Part shown: positions 34,412-40,915 of the stretch, one piece after another
Layout: each line of letters opens with the position of its first letter
Numbering within the stretch: the stretch's first letter is position 1
Source: Phenylobacterium sp. RIFCSPHIGHO2_01_FULL_69_31
GTDB lineage: Bacteria > Pseudomonadota > Alphaproteobacteria > Caulobacterales > Caulobacteraceae
Assembly: GCF_001824475.1 (NCBI RefSeq)
Contig: NZ_MHXN01000046.1
Coordinates: 44,947-108,946 of the forward strand
Length of the DNA: 64,000 nucleotides
Reading direction: 5' to 3'
Made by a program: the position numbers and the translations under genes
Notes under the pieces: generated by a model
The model's input: only the letters and a program-made list of their open reading frames with translations
The model's database searches: none
What the model was told of the DNA's origin: nothing

Positions 34412-35671
34412 ATGGTCGACCTTCCCCCGCCCGACGAACCCGTCCCCTCCGCCCGCGCCCTGCTGAAGGAGCGCGACTACGTGCTGTTCTGGGGCACGCG
34501 CTGGACGGGCAGCTTCGCCAGCCAGATCCAGAGCGTCGCGATGGGCTGGCAGATGTACGCCCTCGCCCGGCTGGAGCGGTCGGTGGAGGAGAGCGCGTTC
34601 CTGGTCGGAATGATCGGGCTGGCGGCGTTCGTGCCCGTGTTCCTGCTCACCCTGCCGGCCGGCGAGGCGGCGGACCGTTACGACCGCAAGAAGGTGCTGC
34701 TCCTCTGCCTTTCGGGTGAGATCGTCAGCGTGCTGGTCCTGGCCTTCGCGACGGTGAACGGCCACGCCTCGCCCGGCCTCCTGCTGGTGGTGGCGGCGCT
34801 GTTCGGGGCCAGCCGCGCCTTCTTCGCCCCGGCGAACACCGCGCTGGGGCCGATGCTGGTCCCGCGCAAGCTGCTGCCGCGGGCCATCGCCTGGAACTCT
34901 CTGGCCTGGCAGACCGCCTCGATCGCCGGGCCCGCGGCGGCGGGCCTGCTGGTCGCCCGCTCGGCCGAGACGGCCTATTTCACCACCTTCGCCCTCTACG
35001 GCCTGTCCGCGGTGCTGGTGTTCAGCATCCGCGCGAACGCCAAGCCGGAGACCAACCCCGGGTCGCGCTGGCAGCTCGTCAAGGAGGGCCTTGCTTACGT
35101 CTGGCGGCAGAAGATCGTGTTCGGCGCCATCTCGCTGGACCTGTTCGCCGTGCTGCTGGGCGGTGCGACGGCCCTGCTTCCGGTCTTCGCGCGCGACGTG
35201 CTGCACGTGGGCGCCGAGGGCTTCGGGCTGCTGCGCGCGGCGCCGGCCATGGGCGCGACGGCGGTCGCGCTGTGGCTCGCGGCCAACCCCATCCGGTCGA
35301 AGGCGGGGCTGTTCATGTTCGGCGGCGTGGCGGTGTTCGGCATGGCCACCGTCGTGTTCGGCCTGTCCAAGTCGCTCTGGCTGTCGGTGGCGGCCCTGGC
35401 GGTGCTGGGCGGCGCGGACATGCTGAGCGTCTTCGTGCGGCAGACGCTGGTCCAGTTGGTTACGCCCGACCACATGCGCGGGCGGGTCGCCTCGGTCTCC
35501 TCGGTTTTCATCGGGGCCTCCAACGAACTCGGTGAGTTCGAGAGCGGCGTCGTGGCGCGGATCCTCGGCCCCGTCGGCGCGGCGGTGTTCGGTGGGGTGG
35601 GCGCGGTGATGGTCACCGGCCTCTGGGCCAAGCTGTTCCCCGACTTGCGCCGGGCCGATCGCCTCGAATAA
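34412..35671 (+). CDS. MFS transporter, EntS-like (MFS_3) family
   Basis: Twelve-span major facilitator of 419 residues. Early spans include VLFWGTRWTGSFASQIQSVA and the loop between TM2 and TM3 reads PAGEAADRYDRKKVLLLC, the standard facilitator motif A. This subgroup includes enterobactin and multidrug exporters, so efflux is likely. ATG 34412 is chosen because it follows CAGG and begins the conserved hydrophilic leader; an upstream ATG at 34370 is less likely. Substrate unknown. Confidence 0.88.
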   Translation: MVDLPPPDEPVPSARALLKERDYVLFWGTRWTGSFASQIQSVAMGWQMYALARLERSVEESAFLVGMIGLAAFVPVFLLTLPAGEAADRYDRKKVLLLCLSGEIVSVLVLAFATVNGHASPGLLLVVAALFGASRAFFAPANTALGPMLVPRKLLPRAIAWNSLAWQTASIAGPAAAGLLVARSAETAYFTTFALYGLSAVLVFSIRANAKPETNPGSRWQLVKEGLAYVWRQKIVFGAISLDLFAVLLGGATALLPVFARDVLHVGAEGFGLLRAAPAMGATAVALWLAANPIRSKAGLFMFGGVAVFGMATVVFGLSKSLWLSVAALAVLGGADMLSVFVRQTLVQLVTPDHMRGRVASVSSVFIGASNELGEFESGVVARILGPVGAAVFGGVGAVMVTGLWAKLFPDLRRADRLE

Positions 35672-35705
35672 CTGTCGCCCATTCATTTTAGGGAGATTGA
35701 CGGTC

Positions 35706-36632
35706 ATGGGCGCATTGGACGGCAAGGTTGTTCTGGTTACCGGGGGCGGCAATGGCATCGGCCGCGACTGCGCCCTCATCGCGGCGCAGGAGGGCGCGAA
35801 GGTCGTGGTCAACGACCTGGGCGCCGGGCTGAAGGGCGACGACGCCGGCTCCGCTGGGCCCGCCGAGGAGGTCGCGGCTCTGATCCGCGCCAGTGGCGGC
35901 CAGGCAGTCTCGAACTCCGACAGCGTGACCGACCTGGACGCCGTCTACGGCATGGTCGAGCAGGCCAAGAAGGAATTCGGCGGCCTGCACGCCGTGATCA
36001 ATCCCGCCGGCATCTTGCGCGACGTGATGTTCCACAAGATGACCGAGGCCGACTGGGACGCGGTGATCGCGGTCCACATGCGCGGCTCCTTCAACGTGGC
36101 CCGCGCGACCATCGAGCTGTTCCGGGAGCAGAACGACGGCGCCTACATGTTCTTCACGTCCACCTCGGGCCTGTTCGGCAACATCGGCCAGGCCAATTAC
36201 GGCGCGGCCAAGATGGGCATCGCCGGTCTCTCGCGGATCATCGCCATGGAGGGCGCCCGCAACAACGTGCGCTCCAACTGCCTAGCGCCCGTCGCCTGGA
36301 CGCGCATGACCCAGTCGGTGCCGATCAAGGATGAGGCCGCCGCCGAGCGCCGCAAGGTGATGGCCGAGAAGATCCGCGCCGACCAGCCGGCCCGCTTCTC
36401 CGTGGCCATGGTCAGTCCCGCGGCGGCCCACGTCTCGGGCCAGATCTTCGGCTCGTCGGGCGAGAACATCATCCTCTATTCCCAGCCGCGGCCGATTGAG
36501 ACCGTGACCAAGGAAGAGGGCTGGACGGTCAAGTCGATCCTCGAGGAAGCGGTGCCGAAGATGGCGCCGAAGTTCTTCGACCTGAACCGCGCCACCCTGC
36601 CGGGCGCCACCGCGCCGAAGCAGCCGGCGTAA
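35706..36632 (+). CDS. short-chain dehydrogenase/reductase, MFE-2 type
   Basis: A 308-residue NAD(P)-dependent oxidoreductase resembling the hydroxyacyl-CoA dehydrogenase part of peroxisomal multifunctional enzyme 2. Cofactor loop TGGGNGIGRD at residues 12-21, catalytic Ser in FFTSTSGLFGN and the YGAAKMG pair (Tyr, Lys). The usual NNAG reads NPAG here. A C-terminal extension past residue 230 is typical of this subgroup. AGGGAG precedes ATG 35706 at a good distance. Likely acts on acyl-CoA or a steroid-like substrate. Confidence 0.88.
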   Translation: MGALDGKVVLVTGGGNGIGRDCALIAAQEGAKVVVNDLGAGLKGDDAGSAGPAEEVAALIRASGGQAVSNSDSVTDLDAVYGMVEQAKKEFGGLHAVINPAGILRDVMFHKMTEADWDAVIAVHMRGSFNVARATIELFREQNDGAYMFFTSTSGLFGNIGQANYGAAKMGIAGLSRIIAMEGARNNVRSNCLAPVAWTRMTQSVPIKDEAAAERRKVMAEKIRADQPARFSVAMVSPAAAHVSGQIFGSSGENIILYSQPRPIETVTKEEGWTVKSILEEAVPKMAPKFFDLNRATLPGATAPKQPA

Positions 36633-36640
36633 GCCTTCGG

Positions 36641-36669
36641 CCTCCCCCGCTGCTGCGGCGGCGGGGGAG
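36641..36669. repeat. dispersed 29-bp intergenic palindrome, copy 2
   Basis: Arms identical to those at 1-29 (CTCCCCCG ... CGGGGGAG), same total length, different centre. It starts 9 bases after the SDR stop. It forms a stable hairpin, but no T-tract follows, so it is not an obvious terminator. Confidence 0.6.
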
Positions 36670-36707
36670 ATCGGCCGTTTGGCGCCGCGGTTGCGACGTG
36701 CTGTCGC

Positions 36708-37052
36708 ATGAACGTCGGCCCGATCCATTTTGGCGCAACGCCCCGCAGCGCGGCCTACGCCGCCGCGGACGTCGCCCACGTGCCGGCCGGGCTGAGCATC
36801 ACCGGCCAAGCCGCGCAGAACTTCCAGGTGTCGATCGTGCGTCCGGTGGCGCCGGTCGAGAATAGCGCCGAAGCCCGCGAACAGGCCCGTCGACAGGTCA
36901 TGGCCGAGCGCGGCGTGGACATGGTCTCGCTGTTCAAGCTGCCGCCCCAGCAGCGGCTGCAGGCCGAGGCCGCCATCCTCGCCGAAACCGCCCGCCGCGC
37001 GGCGGCGCCGCCTCTTCAGGCCACGGGCGCGCTCGTCGACCTGCGCATCTAG
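36708..37052 (+). CDS. hypothetical protein, 114 residues
   Basis: A small soluble protein with no recognised family. Predicted helices occupy the second half (SAEAREQARRQVMAERG, QQRLQAEAAILAETARRA). The N-terminal third is Ala/Gly/Pro-rich. Codon use with GC-rich third positions and the clean frame support translation. It resembles small flagellar- or secretion-associated helical proteins in style only. It lies between the SDR and aroC. Confidence 0.6.
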   Translation: MNVGPIHFGATPRSAAYAAADVAHVPAGLSITGQAAQNFQVSIVRPVAPVENSAEAREQARRQVMAERGVDMVSLFKLPPQQRLQAEAAILAETARRAAAPPLQATGALVDLRI

Positions 37053-37063
37053 AGCGCCGCCGT

Positions 37064-37092
37064 TTGGCGCGGGCGGGCGAACCGGCTACAGA
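37064..37092 (+). promoter_or_regulatory. candidate promoter of aroC
   Basis: TTGGCGC at 37064 and GCTACAGA at 37085 with 14 bases between fit the same Caulobacter-type layout seen before prs. The -10 box ends nine bases before the aroC ATG, implying a near-leaderless message. By eye only. Confidence 0.4.
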
Positions 37093-37101
37093 ACGCCCGC
37101 C

Positions 37102-38220
37102 ATGTCGCACAACACCTTCGGCCACCTCTTCCGCGTCACCACCTGGGGCGAGAGCCACGGGCCGGCGCTGGGCTGTGTGGTTGACGGCTGCCCGCCCGGA
37201 ATCGCCCTCACCGAGGCCGACATCCAGCCGTGGATGGACCGCCGCCGCCCGGGCCAGGGCAAGTTCGTCACCCAGCGCCAGGAGCCGGACGCAGTCCGCA
37301 TCCTTTCGGGCGTTTTCCAGGACGAACGCACGGCCGGCCAGGTGACCACCGGCACGCCGATCTCGCTGATGATCGAGAACGTCGACCAGCGCAGCCGCGA
37401 CTATTCCGAGATAGCCCAGGCCTTCCGGCCCGGCCATGCCGACTATCCCTACTTCGCCAAGTACGGCGTTCGCGACTACCGCGGCGGCGGCCGCCAGTCG
37501 GCGCGCGAGACGGCGGCCCGGGTCGCCGCAGGCGCAATCGCCCGCAAGGTCATCGAGGGCGTCACCATCCGCGGGGCCGTGGTGCAGATCGGACCGCATG
37601 CCGTGGATCCGGCGCGGATCGACTTCGCGGTCACCGGCGACAATCCGTTCTGGGCTCCCGACCCGGAGATCGTTCCGGTGTGGGAAGAGCACCTCGAGCA
37701 GATCCGCAAGGCGGGTTCCTCCACCGGCGCGGTCGTCGCGGTGGAGGCCACGGGCGTCCCTGCCGGCTGGGGCGCGCCGCTCTATGGCAAGCTGGACGCC
37801 GAACTGGCCGGAGCCCTGATGTCCATCAACGCCGCCAAGGGCGTGGAGATCGGCGCCGGGTTCGCCTCGGCCGCGCTCTCCGGCGAGGAAAACGCCGACG
37901 AGATGCGGATGGGCAACGACGGGCCCACCTTCCTGTCGAACAAGGCCGGCGGCGTCCTGGGTGGCATTTCCACCGGCCAGGCGGTGACGGCCCGCGTCGC
38001 CTTCAAGCCCACGTCCTCGATCCTGTCCCTGCGCCGGAGCATCAACGAGGCGGGCGAGGAGATCGACCTGCGCACCAAGGGGCGGCACGATCCCTGCGTG
38101 GGCATCCGCGCCGCTCCGGTGGTGGAGGCCATGGTGGCCTGCGTCCTGGCCGACGCGTTCCTGCGCCACCGGGCCCAGACCGGCGGGGGCGCTTTCGCCC
38201 CCGGACCATCCATCGGTTGA
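37102..38220 (+). CDS. aroC: chorismate synthase
   Basis: Last shikimate-pathway enzyme, converting EPSP to chorismate with reduced FMN. The 372-residue protein has WGESHGPALGCVVDGCPPG at residues 14-32, RPGHADYPYFAKYG near 113 and GGGRQSARETAARVAAGA near 131, the three family signatures. The product feeds the chorismate mutase encoded at 48100 in this window. Confidence 0.97.
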   Translation: MSHNTFGHLFRVTTWGESHGPALGCVVDGCPPGIALTEADIQPWMDRRRPGQGKFVTQRQEPDAVRILSGVFQDERTAGQVTTGTPISLMIENVDQRSRDYSEIAQAFRPGHADYPYFAKYGVRDYRGGGRQSARETAARVAAGAIARKVIEGVTIRGAVVQIGPHAVDPARIDFAVTGDNPFWAPDPEIVPVWEEHLEQIRKAGSSTGAVVAVEATGVPAGWGAPLYGKLDAELAGALMSINAAKGVEIGAGFASAALSGEENADEMRMGNDGPTFLSNKAGGVLGGISTGQAVTARVAFKPTSSILSLRRSINEAGEEIDLRTKGRHDPCVGIRAAPVVEAMVACVLADAFLRHRAQTGGGAFAPGPSIG

Positions 38221-38403
38221 ACGGCATCTCACAGACTACCGGCGGGCGACCAACCCTCTGATCCGCAACCCGTTTCGCGTCGCATGACGTCGATATTCCG
38301 TTGACCGGCGAACGCGGGTCACCCTATCCACGAAACCGGTTCGCGGGGCGGGCATTGCTCTTGCTCAACCCGGTTCGTCACAGTGGACAGCTAAGATCGC
38401 GCC

Positions 38404-38904
38404 GTGCGCTACGACCTCCTGAAGATCCTTCTGGTGGACGACAACCACTACATGCGGGTTCTCCTCGCCGAGATCCTGCGCGCGATCGGCGTGCACCACA
38501 TCTACGAGGCGAACGACGGGGCCGAGGGCCTGCAGATGATGCGGGACTATCCCATCGACGTGGTGATGACCGACCTGTCGATGCAGCCGCTGGACGGCAT
38601 CGACTTCGTCCGCCTGCTGCGCAACTCGCCGGACAGCCCGAACCAGATGGCGCCGGTCATCATGATCACCGGCCACTCGACCTTCGCCCGCGTGAACGAG
38701 GCGCGGGACGCCGGGGTGAGCGAGTTCCTGGCCAAGCCGTTGACCGCGCGGGGCGTCATCGAGCGGCTGCACCAGGCCGTCGAGCACCCGCGGTCCTTCG
38801 TGCGCACCGAAGACTACTTCGGACCGGACCGCCGCCGCCGCAACGATCCGAACTACCGCGGCCCTCGGCGGCGCAGCGGCGACAGCCAGAAGCAGGCGGG
38901 CTGA
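38404..38904 (+). CDS. CheY-like response regulator with basic C-terminal tail
   Basis: A 166-residue receiver protein. The acidic pocket is in ILLVDDNHYMRVLL, the phospho-acceptor is Asp57 (TDLSMQPLDG), the Thr position is in MITGHS and Lys111 is in FLAKPLT. About 40 residues follow the receiver, with GPDRRRRNDPNYRGPRRRSG, a tail common in stand-alone alphaproteobacterial regulators. It starts at GTG 38404. It has no DNA-binding domain, so it acts by protein contact. The partner kinase is not nearby. Confidence 0.88.
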   Translation: MRYDLLKILLVDDNHYMRVLLAEILRAIGVHHIYEANDGAEGLQMMRDYPIDVVMTDLSMQPLDGIDFVRLLRNSPDSPNQMAPVIMITGHSTFARVNEARDAGVSEFLAKPLTARGVIERLHQAVEHPRSFVRTEDYFGPDRRRRNDPNYRGPRRRSGDSQKQAG

Positions 38905-38907
38905 CGC

Positions 38908-39279
38908 CTAGAGGCTGAGCGCGCAGCTCTCGCCGATGGTCGGCCGCGAGACCACGATCCGCGACAGGCCGGGGAACTTCACCCGCAGGCGTTCCGCGAA
39001 ATAGAGGCAGATGTGCTCGAGGGTCGGCCGCTCCAGGCCGGGTTTCTCGTTCAGCAGGCCGTGGTCCAGCTCGCCCGCAACGCCCTTCAGCGCCGCCTCC
39101 AGATCGGCGAGGTCGGCGACCCAGCCCACGGGCTCCTGCGTCTGGCCGCGGACGGTGGCCTCCACCTTGAAGGAATGGCCGTGCAGGTTTTGGTAGGGCC
39201 GGTGTTCCGGACCCTGGGCGAAGTAGTGCGCCGCGTCGAACGTCGCGGCCTTGGTGATTTCGAACGTGGGTTGGTTCAT
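38908..39279 (-). CDS. queD: 6-carboxytetrahydropterin synthase QueD-like protein
   Basis: Second enzyme of preQ0/queuosine synthesis, making 6-carboxy-5,6,7,8-tetrahydropterin from dihydroneopterin triphosphate. The 123-residue protein keeps the zinc histidines (TFDAAHYF, LHGHSF) and a C-terminal Glu-bearing PTIGESC. The catalytic cysteine seen four residues before HGH in E. coli QueD appears as tyrosine (PYQNLHGH). ATG 39279 gives the standard short N-terminus. It is third in queC-queE-queD, 34 bases after queE. Confidence 0.85.
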   Translation of the reverse strand: MNQPTFEITKAATFDAAHYFAQGPEHRPYQNLHGHSFKVEATVRGQTQEPVGWVADLADLEAALKGVAGELDHGLLNEKPGLERPTLEHICLYFAERLRVKFPGLSRIVVSRPTIGESCALSL

Positions 39280-39313
39280 CGCAAATCTAAGGGCCGCCGA
39301 AGCCTTGCAGGCT

Positions 39314-39946
39314 CTAGGCAATGCCGAGGTATTTGTGGGTTTGGACGCTTAAACGCCACCGGGGGTGTGTGAGGCAATAGGCGATCGCCGCTTCGGTGTT
39401 CGCGGCGCGGTCCGGCCCGTCCATCGGCTGCAGCAGGAAACGCTCGAAATCCAGGTGCTCGAAGCGCTCCGGGCGGGCCTTCTCCTGAGGGAAGACCAGC
39501 TTCAGCTCCTGGCCATGGGTCTGGACGACAGGCGCATCCGCCTTCGGGCTGACGCAGATCCAGTCGATGCCGGCCGGGACCGCCAGCGTGCCGTTAGTCT
39601 CCAGCGCGATGGAGAAGCCGCGCGCATGGAGCGCGTCGATCAGGGCCGCGTCGACCTGCAGCAGCGGCTCGCCGCCGGTCAGCACGACCAGCCGCTGGTC
39701 GGATCCGCCCGTCCAGGCGGCCTCGATGGCGCTGGCGAGCCCATCGGCGTCCACGAAGCGGCCCCCGCCCGGCCCGTCCATGCCCACGAAGTCGGTGTCG
39801 CAGAAAGTGCAGACGGCCTTGTCGCGGTCGCGCTCCAGTCCGCTCCAGAGGTTGCAGCCGGCGAAGCGGCAGAACACGGCTGGCCGGCCGGCCTGGCCGC
39901 CCTCGCCCTGAAGGGTCAGGAAGATCTCTTTGACCGCGTAGCTCAT
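39314..39946 (-). CDS. queE: 7-carboxy-7-deazaguanine synthase
   Basis: Radical SAM enzyme of preQ0 synthesis that contracts the pterin ring of CPH4 to CDG. The 210-residue protein carries the unusual CX14CX2C cluster motif of QueE: Cys in AGCNLWSG and the pair in AVCTFCDTDF. GEGGQAGRPAVFCRF and the ETNGTLAVPAGIDWICVSPK segment are also typical. It overlaps queC by ATGA. Confidence 0.95.
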   Translation of the reverse strand: MSYAVKEIFLTLQGEGGQAGRPAVFCRFAGCNLWSGLERDRDKAVCTFCDTDFVGMDGPGGGRFVDADGLASAIEAAWTGGSDQRLVVLTGGEPLLQVDAALIDALHARGFSIALETNGTLAVPAGIDWICVSPKADAPVVQTHGQELKLVFPQEKARPERFEHLDFERFLLQPMDGPDRAANTEAAIAYCLTHPRWRLSVQTHKYLGIA

Positions 39947-40677
39947 CGCACTTCGCCGGCCAACGCGGGCCGCCCGTCCGCGTCCCAGGCCTCATAGCCG
40001 CGCTGGCGCAGCTCGCAGGCCGGGCAGGTCCCGCAGCCGTAGCCCCAGGCATGCAAGGTCCCCCGCTCACCGAGATAGCAGGTGTGGCTCTCCTCCACGG
40101 TGAGCGCCACCAGCGGCTCGCCCCCCAGCCCCTTGGCCAGCGCCCAGGTCTGCGCCTTGGTGAGGCGCATCAGCGGGGTCTCGATGCGGAAGGATTGCTC
40201 CATGCCGAGATTCAGCGCGGTTTCCATCGCATCGATCGTGGCGCGTCGGCAGTCGGGGTAGCCGGAGAAGTCGGTCTCGCACATCCCGCCCACCAGCGCA
40301 TTCAGGCCCCGCCGATCGGCGAGCGCCGCGGCATAGGTGAGGAACACAAGGTTCCGGCCGGGCACGAAGGTGGAGGGCAGGCCCTTCTCGGTGATCTCGA
40401 TTGCACGGTCCGAAGTCATGGCGGTCTCGGCCAGGGCGCCGAAACTGGCGATGTCGATCATGTGGTCCTCGCCCAGGCGGGGCGCCCAGGCGGGAAACCC
40501 GCGCGCAATCCGCGTGCGCACCGCCTGGCGGGCCTGCAGCTCGACGGCATGGCGCTGGCCGTAGTCGAATCCCACGGTCTCGACCCGCGGGTAGCGGTCG
40601 AGGGCCCAGGCCAGGCAGGCGGTGGAATCCTGGCCGCCGGAAAAGAGGACGAGAGCGCCGTCGTGCATCGGCCCCAT
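39943..40677 (-). CDS. queC: 7-cyano-7-deazaguanine synthase
   Basis: ATP-dependent enzyme converting CDG to preQ0. The 244-residue protein has the PP-loop LFSGGQDSTACLAWAL near residue 12 and a C-terminal zinc site with four cysteines (CYLGERG ... YGCGTCPACELR). It starts at ATG 40677, or at ATG 40668, three codons later, where GGGG is close. First gene of the que operon, divergent from the TonB receptor gene. Confidence 0.95.
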   Translation of the reverse strand: MGPMHDGALVLFSGGQDSTACLAWALDRYPRVETVGFDYGQRHAVELQARQAVRTRIARGFPAWAPRLGEDHMIDIASFGALAETAMTSDRAIEITEKGLPSTFVPGRNLVFLTYAAALADRRGLNALVGGMCETDFSGYPDCRRATIDAMETALNLGMEQSFRIETPLMRLTKAQTWALAKGLGGEPLVALTVEESHTCYLGERGTLHAWGYGCGTCPACELRQRGYEAWDADGRPALAGEVR

Positions 40678-40812
40678 ATGGGCGGAAAGCGCCTTTCAGG
40701 GAAGCGACGCTAGGGAAGCTTGGGTGTTCCGGGCGCCACACTGGCCGCCGCAATCCCTTAGCCGGCTTAGCTTCCGTTGACAGTCAGCGAACACGGGTGG
40801 ACCGTGAACACG

Positions 40813-40846
40813 GCCGAATGGGGGGCGCGCCGCCTCCCCGTTCGGC
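40813..40846 (+). promoter_or_regulatory. leader hairpin before the first TonB receptor
   Basis: Stem GCCGAATGGGG / CCCCGTTCGGC (one G-U pair) with a 12-base loop containing GGCGCGCC, followed by TTGCGCTTTTGC. It lies 70 bases upstream of the receptor ATG and 30 bases downstream of a TTGACA box at 40777. It may attenuate the receptor message. The rest of 40678-40915 shows no gene. Confidence 0.45.
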
Positions 40847-40915
40847 TTGCGCTTTTGCGGCGTAACGGCGGACCACGGGCCAAAAAGAGCTCGGGACGCC
40901 CCTGGGAGGAACAAT

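Noticed and set aside
38221..38403. Promoter calls before the CheY-like gene (TTGACC at 38301, GCTAAGATC at 38390)
   Set aside because: Each box is good alone, but the partners are at unsuitable distances, so no single promoter is claimed.
40690..40800. Possible cobalamin riboswitch before TonB receptor 1 (GGGAA, GGTG and AGTCAG-like pieces)
   Set aside because: The pieces occur in roughly the right order, but the CCCGCxACTG core and the B12 box AGYCAGGAGACC are not matched and the spacing is too short.
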